Assembly: GCF_014204945.1 (NCBI RefSeq) | Contig: NZ_JACHMN010000001.1 | Location: 1,284,791 to 1,348,790 of the forward strand | DNA from: Allocatelliglobosispora scoriae | Lineage (GTDB): Bacteria; Actinomycetota; Actinomycetes; Mycobacteriales; Micromonosporaceae | Length of the DNA stretch: 64,000 nucleotides | Direction of reading: 5' to 3' | In this document: positions 12,283 to 20,775 of the stretch, piece by piece | Position numbering within the stretch: position 1 is the first letter of the stretch | Layout of the letters: every line of letters begins with the position of its first letter | The notes under the pieces: generated by a model | What the model was told of the DNA's origin: nothing | The model's input: the letters and a program-made list of their open reading frames with translations, nothing else | Database searches by the model: none | Translations under genes and position numbers: made by a program

Positions 12283-12906
12283 ATGGTGATAGTCGAGGAG
12301 CCCGTCCGCCGTCAGCCGAGCCGGTGGCGCGACCTGCTGTTGGCGGGTGCGATATTCGGAGCCGGCATGGCGGTCGTCAGCATGGGGAGGCTCGCCGTCG
12401 TCCACCCGGATCTGTTCTTCTTCGCCGCCATCGGCTCGTGGCTCGCTTCGCTGATCACGGTCACGCTGGCGCTGGGCTGGAAGTCCGTCCTGGGGACCGC
12501 CGCGGTCGCTCTCGTGTCGTTCTGCGCCCTGCTGCTCCCGGCCTTCACCGTGCAGGACGCCGTGCTGAGCACCCGCGGCGAGCGGATCACCGCGACCGTG
12601 GTGGGCAGCGACGAGACCGCGACCGGCTACGGCGACCACCGGGTCCTCACGCTGGCCGGTCCCGACGGCACGGTGCTGCCGGGCCTGCTGGAGGTCCCCG
12701 ACGGCGTCACCGTCGGTCCGACGGTCGAGGTCGTGGCCGATCCGGCGGGTTGGGTGCATCCGAAACTCGCCGCCGACGTCCCCGAGGAGCTCAGCCCGGC
12801 GGGCGGCATCATGGTCACGGTCATCATCGTGGCGCTCTGCTTCGGCCTGCTGATGCTGGCCTGCTTCGTCGCGATTTTCAGCGAGCGGCGCCACCCCTCC
12901 GCCTGA
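12283..12906 (+). CDS. Membrane protein of unknown function
   Basis: 207 aa. Three hydrophobic helices are visible, at about residues 17-38, 45-80 (possibly two) and 172-198, with a soluble beta-rich section between (DAVLSTRGERITATVVGSD to VVADPAGWVHPKL). No family is recognised. The frame is open upstream to 12217, but that would run through the ArsR operator. The ATG at 12283 lies seven bases after a TATACC -10-like element (12270-12275) and has no ribosome site, so a leaderless mRNA is likely. It is divergent from the ArsR gene and may share its operator. Confidence 0.7.
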   Translation: MVIVEEPVRRQPSRWRDLLLAGAIFGAGMAVVSMGRLAVVHPDLFFFAAIGSWLASLITVTLALGWKSVLGTAAVALVSFCALLLPAFTVQDAVLSTRGERITATVVGSDETATGYGDHRVLTLAGPDGTVLPGLLEVPDGVTVGPTVEVVADPAGWVHPKLAADVPEELSPAGGIMVTVIIVALCFGLLMLACFVAIFSERRHPSA

Positions 12907-13040
12907 CCCGATGCGGCGGCCGCCCGCAGCAGCGGCGTGACACCCCGCAGAGCCCTCACCCCGCGCACCCGCTCGCCGTGTTCCGTTGCGGACATAATCT
13001 GCATTGCGTCCGTATTCACAGCGCGGAAGGATCTTGAGTT

Positions 13041-13700
13041 ATGTCCATGCAGGATCTGGCCGAGCGGTTCCGCGCGGTCGACACCACCGCGATCTGCGAC
13101 GCCGACAAAACCGTCCGGACGATGAGCTCGGCGATCCGCCCCAGGTCCGCTCAGCGGCGGATCTGCGGTACGGCGTTCACCGTCCGCTGCCGGGATGACT
13201 TCCTCGCGGTCCTGCGCGCCGTCGAAACGGCGGCACCGGGCGATGTCATCGTGGTGGACGGCGGCGGACGGGAGATCGCCCTGGCCGGAGAGCTGTTCGC
13301 CCGAGGAGCGCTGGTGCGGGGCCTCGGCGGCATCGTCATCGACGGCGGATACCGCGACATGGCGTACATATCCGGGTGCGATCTTCCGGTCTACAGCCGC
13401 TTCGTCACCCCCATGGCGGGCACCGTGTCGGCACTCGGCGACCTGCAGACCCCGGTGACCTGCGGCGGAGTGACGGTCAACCCCGGAGACATCGTCCTCG
13501 CCGACGAGGAGGGGCTCATCGTCGTCGCCCCCGATCAGGTCGACGACCTCCTCGCCAGGGCGGCCGCGGTGAAGGACGCCGAAGGCAGACTGGTCGCACG
13601 GCTGACCGCCGGTGCCACCTTGAGCCAGGTCACCAACCTCGATCAGCACGTCGACACGCTCCTGCGCGGCGAACCGTCATCCCTGGCCCTGCTGGCGTGA
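13041..13700 (+). CDS. RraA-like / HMG aldolase-fold protein
   Basis: 219 aa. The RraA fold is recognisable from GDVIVVDGGG, the glycine-rich GALVRGLGGIVIDGGYRD (whose Arg-Asp pair is conserved in the family) and the GDIVLADEEGLIVV ending. Members act either as 4-hydroxy-4-methyl-2-oxoglutarate aldolases and oxaloacetate decarboxylases or as RNase E inhibitors. The catalytic-type R-D pair favours aldolase or decarboxylase ability, but no pathway neighbours support a specific reaction. GGAAGG lies upstream of tandem ATGs at 13041 and 13047. Confidence 0.85.
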   Translation: MSMQDLAERFRAVDTTAICDADKTVRTMSSAIRPRSAQRRICGTAFTVRCRDDFLAVLRAVETAAPGDVIVVDGGGREIALAGELFARGALVRGLGGIVIDGGYRDMAYISGCDLPVYSRFVTPMAGTVSALGDLQTPVTCGGVTVNPGDIVLADEEGLIVVAPDQVDDLLARAAAVKDAEGRLVARLTAGATLSQVTNLDQHVDTLLRGEPSSLALLA

Positions 13701-13719
13701 GCAGCAGGAGTCGAGACCG

Positions 13720-14229
13720 TCAGGAACCGATGAGATCCGTGTTGATCGTGACCTGCGGCGGGCAGGCCGCCCGCAGCGCGCCGATCAGGTTCGCCAACGC
13801 CGGGATCGTGCCCGTGGCGGGTGACCAGATCGGCAGGACGGCGCGCGTGCCGTCGAGAAGATCGAGCTCGACGGCGTGCGCTCGGATGGGCCGGCTCTTG
13901 ACCAGCACCACCTCGGTGGGGACGACCGCGACGGACACGATCGACGCGACCGGAACGCTCCCGCTCGCAGCGACCGCGCGTCGCGGATTCCTGGGGGTAC
14001 GCCAGGTCACCGCCTCCCGGGTGACGCTCACCCAGGACTGCCGCGGTACGGCGAGGAGCCGGACGGCACTGACGACGAACCCGGCGACCAGCAGGGCGTA
14101 AAGGCCCCACACGACCGCCTGGCCCGGAAGGTCGATGGCGGCGACGACGACACCCAGCACGGCGAAGAGCACGGCATACGCCGCGAGCACCCTGGCGATC
14201 ACCCGGTAGGACGTCACATAGATCTTCAC
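13720..14229 (-). CDS. Small membrane protein with PH-like domain
   Basis: 169 aa. Two N-terminal hydrophobic helices (about residues 10-32 and 37-60) are followed by a soluble domain of about 100 aa with alternating strands (VSVTREAVTWRTP, SIVSVAVVPTEVVLVKS, AVELDLLDGTRAVLPIW). This is the layout of bacterial PH-domain (bPH-like) membrane proteins. The function is unknown. It is convergent with the RraA-like gene and divergent from the AAA+ ATPase gene. Confidence 0.75.
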   Translation of the reverse strand: MKIYVTSYRVIARVLAAYAVLFAVLGVVVAAIDLPGQAVVWGLYALLVAGFVVSAVRLLAVPRQSWVSVTREAVTWRTPRNPRRAVAASGSVPVASIVSVAVVPTEVVLVKSRPIRAHAVELDLLDGTRAVLPIWSPATGTIPALANLIGALRAACPPQVTINTDLIGS

Positions 14230-14330
14230 TCGGTAACCCCTGTTCGATGGTGCCGCGGCGGGCAGTGTGCGGCACCCCGTCCGCCCTCGTCAAGACCGAC
14301 GCCGGTTGCCGCTTTGTCGCAGTGGTCGCG

Positions 14331-14336
14331 CATAAT
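14331..14336 (+). promoter_or_regulatory. -10 element of a probable leaderless AAA+ transcript
   Basis: CATAAT ends eight bases before the ATG at 14345, and no ribosome site is present. A TTGCCG at 14306-14311 could serve as the -35 with a long spacer. The spacing fits transcription beginning at or next to the start codon. Confidence 0.4.
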
Positions 14337-14344
14337 CGCACGTC

Positions 14345-15568
14345 ATGAGCGACCCCTCCGTGATCGACAGCCTCCGGGCGGCGGCCCGCGCCCGTCCCGA
14401 CGATCTTCCGTTGCGGGTGCACCTGGCCGAGATGCTCCTGCGGGCCGGCCGATCGGCCGAGGCGATCAGCGAGGCGGCGGGAGTCCTCGCCGTTGATCCG
14501 CAGCACGCGGCGGCGCAGGCGTTGATGAGGACCGCGATCGCGCCACCGGCCCACCTCGATCCGGGCCCCGGCTCACCCGACCAGCCCGCCTCGGGCGCCG
14601 ACGTGGACTGGAACGCGCTGGAGCGGGACCTCGCCGGTGTCGCCCTCCCCCGGTTCGCCACCGGACCGGAGACCGGCGAGGCCGATCGCACGTTCGACGT
14701 GGAGCGCTCGCAGCTGCGCCTGGACGACGTCGGCGGCATGGCCGAGGTGAAGAAGCGGCTCGAGATGGCGTTCCTCGCCCCGATGCGCAACCCGAAGCTG
14801 CGGGCGATGTACGGCAAGAGCCTGCGCGGCGGCCTGCTGCTCTACGGCCCGCCCGGCTGCGGCAAGACCTTCCTGGCCCGGGCGGTGGCCGGGGAGATGG
14901 GCGCCAGTTTCATCACCCTGTCCATCGTCGACGTGCTCAACATGTGGATCGGCAACTCCGAGCGCAACCTGCACGAGATGTTCGAAGCCGCCCGGCGCAA
15001 CGCCCCCTGCGTGCTGTTCCTCGACGAGATCGACGCGCTGGGCCACAAGCGGTCCCAGATGAACTCCTCCGGCATGCGCACGCTCGTCAACCAGCTGCTC
15101 GCCGAGCTCGACGGCATGGACGGCGACAACGAGGGCGTGTTCGTCCTGGCCGCCACGAACGCGCCCTGGGACGTGGACGCCGCGCTGCGCCGCCCGGGAC
15201 GGCTGGACCGCGTCGTGCTGGTCCTGCCGCCCGATGCCGCAGCACGCGAGGCCGTCCTCACCTACCACCTGCGGGACCGGCCCATCGCCGGCATCGACCT
15301 GAAACGCATCGTCGGGGCGACGGAGGACTTCTCGGGAGCGGATCTGGCCCATCTGTGCGAGACCGCCGCCGAATACGCCATGCACGACTCGATCACCACG
15401 GGTGAGATCCGCATGATCGAGCAACGCGACTTCGACAGGTCGCTGCGCGAGGTTCGCCCATCGACCGCACCGTGGTTCGCCACCAGCCGAAACGTGGCGC
15501 TCTTCGCCAACGAGGGCGGGCTGTACGACGACCTCGCCGCGTACCTGAAGAAACGCAAGCTGCTGTGA
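14345..15568 (+). CDS. AAA+ ATPase with N-terminal TPR-like helices
   Basis: 407 aa. The N-terminal 65 residues form TPR-like helices (LPLRVHLAEMLLRAGRSAEA), then a variable linker, then one AAA domain of the Cdc48/Vps4/SpoVK class. Walker A is GPPGCGKT at residues 168-175, Walker B is CVLFLDEID, sensor 1 is AATN, and the arginine finger lies in RRPGRLDR. These are ring-forming remodelling ATPases. Its stop overlaps the start of a TPR membrane protein by four bases (GTGA), so the two are probably made and act together. The substrate is unknown. Confidence 0.88.
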   Translation: MSDPSVIDSLRAAARARPDDLPLRVHLAEMLLRAGRSAEAISEAAGVLAVDPQHAAAQALMRTAIAPPAHLDPGPGSPDQPASGADVDWNALERDLAGVALPRFATGPETGEADRTFDVERSQLRLDDVGGMAEVKKRLEMAFLAPMRNPKLRAMYGKSLRGGLLLYGPPGCGKTFLARAVAGEMGASFITLSIVDVLNMWIGNSERNLHEMFEAARRNAPCVLFLDEIDALGHKRSQMNSSGMRTLVNQLLAELDGMDGDNEGVFVLAATNAPWDVDAALRRPGRLDRVVLVLPPDAAAREAVLTYHLRDRPIAGIDLKRIVGATEDFSGADLAHLCETAAEYAMHDSITTGEIRMIEQRDFDRSLREVRPSTAPWFATSRNVALFANEGGLYDDLAAYLKKRKLL

Positions 15569-16662
15569 ACACCGCTGCCGTGATCGACGATCTCCGACGG
15601 GCAGAGAGCCTGCTGGAGATCGACAGGCTGGAGGCCGCGCGGGAGATCCTCGCTCGGATACTGGCGGAGCAGCCCGATCTCTACGAGGCGCAGTGTTTGG
15701 CGGCTCGCGCGAACATGGCGCCGGGGCGGTACTCGATGATGCTGCTCCACGCCGAAGCCGCGATCGCGGTCGAACCCGGGATGGACTGGGCACACCGCCT
15801 GCGCGCCATCGCCCTGCGCCACAGCCTCCAGTACGACGCCTCCGTCGCCGCCGCGAGAACGGCGGTCCGGATCGCGCCCGACGCGTGGCAGTCCCACACC
15901 ACCCTGACCGACTCCCTGCTCATGTTCACGACCACGGCGGAGCTTCGCGAGGCTCACGACGCGGCGAAGCGGGCCCGGGAACTCGCACCGGAGCAGCCCT
16001 CCGCGCACATCACCATGGCACGGGTCTACAGCGCTGTCGCCGACCACCGCAGAGCCCGCGAATGCCAGCAGACCGCGTTGTCGCTGGACCCCGAGAACAC
16101 CATCGCCCGACACAACCTGGCCGTCAACCAGCTCGCCCAGGGGAAGCTCGCCGCGGCCGGCCGGCAACTCGCGAGTGTCATCGCCGCGAACCCCCATCAC
16201 CCCCTCTTCCAGCACAACACTTCCGTCGCGGCGAACGTGTGGGTATGGCGTCGCGCCGACCACGCCGCTTTCGCCTGGGCCGCAGCCGCAGTGCTCGCGC
16301 TGCGCTGGCCGGGCAGCCTCGCAGACCACGTGGGCGCCGCCGTCCTCGCCGCAGTGCAGGTGATCGGTCTGGTGACCGCATACCGGCGGCTGCCGGCCGG
16401 CATGAGACACCTGGTACGCGCCGCTCCCAGCCGTCACGCCAAGCGACGGATCCTCGCCTACGGGTGCGTCGCGGCACCGACCAGCGCCCTCGTCCTGCAC
16501 GCGGTGGCGATGAACCCCGTCATCACCGGGATCGCGGGGGCGGCGGCGGTGCCTGCCTTCGGGTGCGTCATCTTCGCCGCAGCGCGACTGCGCAGCCGTG
16601 CTGTCGCAGCGGTCATCGGCTTCTTCCGGCGGTGGCGCTTCCGGCTGTTCGTTCTCCGCTGA
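15565..16662 (+). CDS. TPR protein with C-terminal membrane segments
   Basis: 365 aa from a GTG that overlaps the AAA+ stop. The frame is open to 15472, but the earlier part lies inside the ATPase gene. Residues 1-200 are tandem TPR helices (EIDRLEAAREILARILAEQPD, HDAAKRARELAPEQPSAHITMARVYS pattern). Residues 225-350 have about four hydrophobic helices separated by basic loops, ending with the basic tail RRWRFRLFVLR. It could be the membrane anchor or adaptor for the upstream ATPase; this is inferred from coupling and shared TPR elements only. Confidence 0.8.
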   Translation: MNTAAVIDDLRRAESLLEIDRLEAAREILARILAEQPDLYEAQCLAARANMAPGRYSMMLLHAEAAIAVEPGMDWAHRLRAIALRHSLQYDASVAAARTAVRIAPDAWQSHTTLTDSLLMFTTTAELREAHDAAKRARELAPEQPSAHITMARVYSAVADHRRARECQQTALSLDPENTIARHNLAVNQLAQGKLAAAGRQLASVIAANPHHPLFQHNTSVAANVWVWRRADHAAFAWAAAAVLALRWPGSLADHVGAAVLAAVQVIGLVTAYRRLPAGMRHLVRAAPSRHAKRRILAYGCVAAPTSALVLHAVAMNPVITGIAGAAAVPAFGCVIFAAARLRSRAVAAVIGFFRRWRFRLFVLR

Positions 16663-16884
16663 CGCCGCCCTCCTCGCCGCGGCCGGAGGCTGATCGTCGT
16701 GGTCGAGGCGACACTCCCTAAAGCTTCCTAGGCAGGTTGAGCCGGCAGGAAGATCCTCCTACTCGGTGGTCGTCGCCGGGGCGACGCTCGCGATGACCAC
16801 CCTGGTGAAACCGTCCTGAACGGGAAGCAGACGTCCAGCCGGCGATCGGCGGCGACCCCGCCGGCGCAGCGGACCGGGCGTAGA

Positions 16885-16913
16885 TCGACATGGCGGGCGA
16901 GCAGAACTACGCT
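16885..16913 (+). promoter_or_regulatory. Promoter of the LuxR-type gene (leaderless)
   Basis: TCGACA (16885-16890), a 17-base spacer, and TACGCT (16908-16913), followed seven bases later by the GTG start. No ribosome site precedes the GTG, so the mRNA is probably leaderless. Confidence 0.55.
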
Positions 16914-16920
16914 GTGCGGC

Positions 16921-18279
16921 GTGTTCCGCGACGTCGAGGCAGAACGGCTCCTGAGCGCCGCCCGGCACACGGCCGACCCGGTGGCGGCCGCCCGGCTGGC
17001 CACCGAGGCGTTCCTCGAACTGTCGCGCACCGCCGATCCCGACACCCTGTCACCGCTCGTGCGGCGCTTGGCCGGGCTGCGGTCCGAGCCGCCGAGAGCG
17101 CAGACGGAGGCGCTCTTCCACACCGTCGCCGGAGTGGTGGCGATGCGTACGCGCCAGTCCCACGCCGCTCGGCACCTCGACGCCGCGATCCGGCTCATCG
17201 AGCAGCGCCGGCTGCACGACGATCCGCTCTTCCTCGAATGCGCCGTCACGTGCACGCTCACCGTGATGCGCCCGCACGAGGTGCGCCCCCGCTACGCCCA
17301 CCTCATCGCCGGCCTCGACACCGAACCCGCCCGGCGGGCCCGGCTGGTGGCCCTGCTCGGCCTCGGCGACGCGTGGAGCGGAGGGCTGCTGCGGGGGCGT
17401 ACCGAGCTGAAGGAGGCGGTGCGGCTGGCCCGCGCGGCCGAGCGGACCGATATCGAGGCGGAGGCGATGTCGTGGCTGGCGAAGGTCGAGGCGCTCTGCG
17501 GCGACCTGCCCGCCGCGGCCGACGCGCTGCTGCGGACCCGCGACCTCGCCGCGCGCGCCGGGTCGAGCTGGGTCGCCTTTCACATCACCGAGTGCGCCGC
17601 AGCGCTGCACCTCGCCTCCGGCGACCAGGACGCCTGGCTGGGCGTGCTGGAGAACGTCGTCGCCACCCACGTCGGCGCGACCTCGGGGCTCGTTTTCGAA
17701 CACCGCTGGGAGCTCGCCACCCACTACGCCCTGCACGACCGCGCCGCCGATGCCGCCGCGCTGCTGACGGACCTGCCGGAACCGCCGCTCGCCTGGCCCG
17801 GCGCACCCGTCCTGCCCGCCTGGCGGGCCTGGATCTCCGATCCCGCCGACATCTCCGCGATGGCCGGATTCGAGGCCGCTCTGGCGGGGCTGAACCAGCC
17901 CGTGGAGCGGCTGTCCCGGGCCCGCATGGCGTGGCTGCTCGGCTCCCAGCACGCCCGCCTCGGCCGCCGGGCCGACGCGTTCCGGCTGCTGGAGAGCGCG
18001 TCGGCGGCGTACGCGTCGATGGGCGCTGCCGGACTGCTGGCGCGGGTGACCGACGAACTCGACCGGATCGCACCCGGATCGACACCGTCTCTACTCACCA
18101 CCGCCGAGACCCGCGTCGCCCGCGCGGTCGCGGGCGGTCTCAGCAACCCGGAGACCGCGCAGCTGCTCGGCGTCTCGGCCAGGACCGTCGAGTTCCACCT
18201 CGGCAACGTCTTCCGCAAGCTCGGGGTCCGCAACCGCACGGAACTGGTCGGGGCCCTGGGTCCTGCGGTCCGTCCATGA
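16921..18279 (+). CDS. LuxR-type transcriptional regulator with alpha-helical repeat region
   Basis: 452 aa. The first 370 residues are Ala/Leu/Arg-rich helical hairpins like the TPR-like sensor region of LAL/MalT-type regulators. The ATP-binding part of true LAL proteins is absent: there is no P-loop. The C-terminal 65 residues are a LuxR/GerE helix-turn-helix (TTAETRVARAVAGGLSNPE, then LGVSARTVEFHLGNVFRKLGV). It starts with GTG. It probably acts as a DNA-binding regulator whose helical region binds a partner or ligand. The target genes cannot be inferred; the next gene in the same direction encodes a secreted protein. Confidence 0.88.
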   Translation: MFRDVEAERLLSAARHTADPVAAARLATEAFLELSRTADPDTLSPLVRRLAGLRSEPPRAQTEALFHTVAGVVAMRTRQSHAARHLDAAIRLIEQRRLHDDPLFLECAVTCTLTVMRPHEVRPRYAHLIAGLDTEPARRARLVALLGLGDAWSGGLLRGRTELKEAVRLARAAERTDIEAEAMSWLAKVEALCGDLPAAADALLRTRDLAARAGSSWVAFHITECAAALHLASGDQDAWLGVLENVVATHVGATSGLVFEHRWELATHYALHDRAADAAALLTDLPEPPLAWPGAPVLPAWRAWISDPADISAMAGFEAALAGLNQPVERLSRARMAWLLGSQHARLGRRADAFRLLESASAAYASMGAAGLLARVTDELDRIAPGSTPSLLTTAETRVARAVAGGLSNPETAQLLGVSARTVEFHLGNVFRKLGVRNRTELVGALGPAVRP

Positions 18280-18378
18280 CATGTCGACCTAGGGAACTCC
18301 CGGGGTTCTCGCACCGCGACGCGTCGCCATCCCGACAGGAGCGGGCGTGCCCGGTGAACCGTTGAGATCGTCTCCGGC

Positions 18379-19866
18379 ATGTCGCGAAGAACTCTCGCAA
18401 TCACCGCTACCCTCCTTCTCCTGGCGACGGCCCTGACCGGGTTCCCGGCGTCGGCCGCGCCGGAGGAGGCGCCTGTCCTGAAATCCCTGCGCCTGTGCGA
18501 CCCCACCGGCTGCTACCTCGCCTGGCGCGTCGTCGATTCCGACGGCGACGGCGTCTGCGACGCAGACGAGATCGTGGCGGGCACCGACCCCTACGACGCG
18601 CGCAGCCACCCGGGGATGGCGCTGCTGGTGGAGCTCACCGCCGCCCGTACCCTGCCGTCCTTCGAGGCCGGTCAGGGCGGCTTCGCCGTCATCCCCGCCA
18701 ACGTCCTGGCCGCCTGGGCGAAGGACGGCCGCTCCACCGACGGCGTCTTCGCCTACGCCACGCGAGCCGACGCCCTCGCGCGCATGGGCGTCAGCTCCGA
18801 GCTGCTCGCCGAGTGGGGACTCAACCCCGGCCGGGGCCTGACGATCGGGGTCGGCCTGGCCGCCGAGGTGGGACAGACACCGCCCCTGCGGGTCGGCAGC
18901 CTCGCCGTCACCCGCGCCTCCTCCGGCTTCGGCCAGCCCTACGGCTCGTCGACCGTGACCGGGATCAAGGGAGCCGACGGTCTGCCCGCGCAGCTCATCG
19001 CCTATGCCAACGGGGTGAAGGGCATCGCCACCTACGCCGCCGGGCAGACCGACACCTCCTTCACCGATGGGAACGGTGCCGGGATCGGCGGCAAGACCAC
19101 CATCACCGGCAAGGACGGCCACGGCTACCCGACGATGACCGAGATGGTCACCGACTCGAACGGCCAGGTCGAGTCGATCACCCGGACGTCGCAGGTGGGC
19201 GACGCCAATTACACGCAGATCTATACGGATACCACCCAGTACAACCGGAACAGCTCCGGCAAGGTCGTCAGCACCACGGTCACGCACACCACGTCCACCA
19301 CGACGAAGCACGGCTCCGGCACTGTCAAGACCATCAAGCAGTGCGATGCCGGCGGCGGCAACTGCCAGGACGTGACCCAACCGCCGCACGGCGACGGCCC
19401 CGGTGGCGGCGAACCACCCGCCCACGGCGGCGCCTCGACCGGTGACCACGGCGGCGCGAGCCACGGTCCGGCCGAGGGCATCGATCCGGAGCCCGCGAGC
19501 GGCGACAATCCCGGCGGGCACGGCGACCCGGACGACGACGACCCGAAGGACCACGGGTACATCGAGTCCGACTACGCCGGGCCCGCGTTCATCAGCCAGG
19601 AGCAGGTCGACAAGACGCTGCGCCTGCGCGGCGCGGCCGTCAACGTCATCCAGGGCTGGCAGGCGCCGGGCCTGGACCGCGACCCGAAGTTCCCCAACCT
19701 CGGCGTGATCATGCTGGTCACCGACGCCGGTGACACGTTCACGGTGCTCGGCGAGCCGGACCGGGTCGCGACGGCACAGCCCGAGCGGCGGCCGGACCTG
19801 CCCCAGCCGGGGCAGCCGGGCGGCAGCATTCCGTCCGGCGGCTGCCTGTTCTGCTACGGCGGCTGA
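18379..19866 (+). CDS. Secreted protein with a thrombospondin type 3-like calcium motif
   Basis: 495 aa. Signal peptide to about residue 26 (ASAAPEE). Right after two Cys (LRLCDPTGCYLAW) comes DSDGDGVCDADEIVAGTDP, a strong thrombospondin type 3/EF-like Ca-binding motif. Then follow an uncharacterised domain, Thr/Ser-rich strands (TTQYNRNSSGKVVSTTVTHTT), a low-complexity Gly/His/Asp/Pro stretch (about 335-400), and a C-terminal domain ending GGCLFCYGG, where the CLFC pair could form a disulfide or bind metal. I recognise no enzyme. The Ca motif and linker suggest an extracellular adhesive or cell-surface role, which is inference. Confidence 0.8.
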   Translation: MSRRTLAITATLLLLATALTGFPASAAPEEAPVLKSLRLCDPTGCYLAWRVVDSDGDGVCDADEIVAGTDPYDARSHPGMALLVELTAARTLPSFEAGQGGFAVIPANVLAAWAKDGRSTDGVFAYATRADALARMGVSSELLAEWGLNPGRGLTIGVGLAAEVGQTPPLRVGSLAVTRASSGFGQPYGSSTVTGIKGADGLPAQLIAYANGVKGIATYAAGQTDTSFTDGNGAGIGGKTTITGKDGHGYPTMTEMVTDSNGQVESITRTSQVGDANYTQIYTDTTQYNRNSSGKVVSTTVTHTTSTTTKHGSGTVKTIKQCDAGGGNCQDVTQPPHGDGPGGGEPPAHGGASTGDHGGASHGPAEGIDPEPASGDNPGGHGDPDDDDPKDHGYIESDYAGPAFISQEQVDKTLRLRGAAVNVIQGWQAPGLDRDPKFPNLGVIMLVTDAGDTFTVLGEPDRVATAQPERRPDLPQPGQPGGSIPSGGCLFCYGG

Positions 19867-19892
19867 CACCAGCTCGGGTCTGAACCGCCCGC

Positions 19893-19928
19893 ACACGGAG
19901 GGAGCCGCCGTCGTGGTTCCCTCCGTGT
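19893..19928. terminator. Bidirectional terminator
   Basis: A perfect 11-bp stem (19893-19903 with 19918-19928) lies between the convergent genes ending at 19866 and 19948. Confidence 0.7.
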
Positions 19929-19947
19929 CACCTCGTCGACGGCATGC

Positions 19948-20160
19948 CTAGCCGCCGCTGGGTGGCGGCATCCACGAATTCTTGCCGAGCCCGCGCTTGA
20001 ACGCCTCGTCCGGACCGACGGGCTCCTCGTCGCCCGCTCGACGGAACTCATCGTGACGCAGCTCGCTCCGGCGGTCCCGCATCGTCGCGATCCGGATGTA
20101 CCCGAAGATCGCCAGCCCTATGGCCACGAAACTGACGAGCCACCAGCCCCACATAGACAT
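19948..20160 (-). CDS. Small single-pass membrane protein
   Basis: 70 aa. One N-terminal hydrophobic helix (WWLVSFVAIGLAIFGYI) is followed by a charged cytoplasmic tail ending MPPPSGG. The layout is typical of small actinobacterial membrane proteins of unknown role. There is no clear ribosome site; two ATGs (20160 and 20154) could serve. The convergent hairpin behind it supports it as a transcribed unit. Confidence 0.55.
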   Translation of the reverse strand: MSMWGWWLVSFVAIGLAIFGYIRIATMRDRRSELRHDEFRRAGDEEPVGPDEAFKRGLGKNSWMPPPSGG

Positions 20161-20361
20161 GGCTATTCGTAACTCGCCGACATGAACATCGGGCGAACGA
20201 GCACTCCCGCCTTCCGGCGCTCACGTGGGGGCAGACCCCGCTGAGCAGGGCCGCGACAGTTCCGCGGCGGCGATGACGATCACCGGGCAGTCTATCCATC
20301 CATATCATTACATTGTACTAACGCACGTGCGCGAGTCCGTCGCACACCCATGACGCGACCG

Positions 20362-20682
20362 TCACACATGCGAGCGGCCCACCGCAGCGGCCGCCACGGC
20401 CAGCAGTACGAGCAGGCCCAGGTAGGCCAGCGCCGCAAGCACAAGCCGCCGGGAACGCCTGGAGCCGGCCTCCCGGATCGGCCACCACGCCGGCGGGGGC
20501 GCTCGACGACGAACGATCTCACCGCGGATCGCCGCCTCGGCCATCGCCCACAGATCGCACCGGTAGGCGTAGTCCACCGCGGGCTCCCGGGGCGGCGGGG
20601 TGTGGTGATGGAGCAGCAGTCGTCGGTACAGGTCGTCGTCACTGGCCCTTCGCAGGCCCCCTAGCAGTGATTCATCGGCCAC
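20362..20682 (-). CDS. Small C-terminally anchored membrane protein
   Basis: 106 aa from a GTG start. A soluble, charged N-terminal half (SDDDLYRRLLLHHHTPPPREP, helical) is followed by a basic stretch and a single C-terminal hydrophobic helix (LVLAALAYLGLLVLLAVAAAAV), making it tail-anchored. No family is recognised. The upstream sequence is locally AT-rich (20690-20745), as expected for a promoter. Confidence 0.55.
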   Translation of the reverse strand: MADESLLGGLRRASDDDLYRRLLLHHHTPPPREPAVDYAYRCDLWAMAEAAIRGEIVRRRAPPPAWWPIREAGSRRSRRLVLAALAYLGLLVLLAVAAAAVGRSHV

Positions 20683-20775
20683 AACTCAACAAATCACCCA
20701 TAAACGCACCATAAAAGGCAGTTGTCATAAATTTGACATTGCCCCTACTCCTCCCGGAAGGAGCAGGTCATGGGC

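Noticed and set aside
16728..17261. 177-aa minus-strand frame before the LuxR-type gene
   Set aside because: It overlaps the promoter and 5' part of the LuxR-type gene, and its composition is antisense-like.
20733..20740. TTGACA on the plus strand between two leftward genes
   Set aside because: No -10 follows at proper spacing and no rightward gene begins nearby; likely chance in an AT-rich gap.
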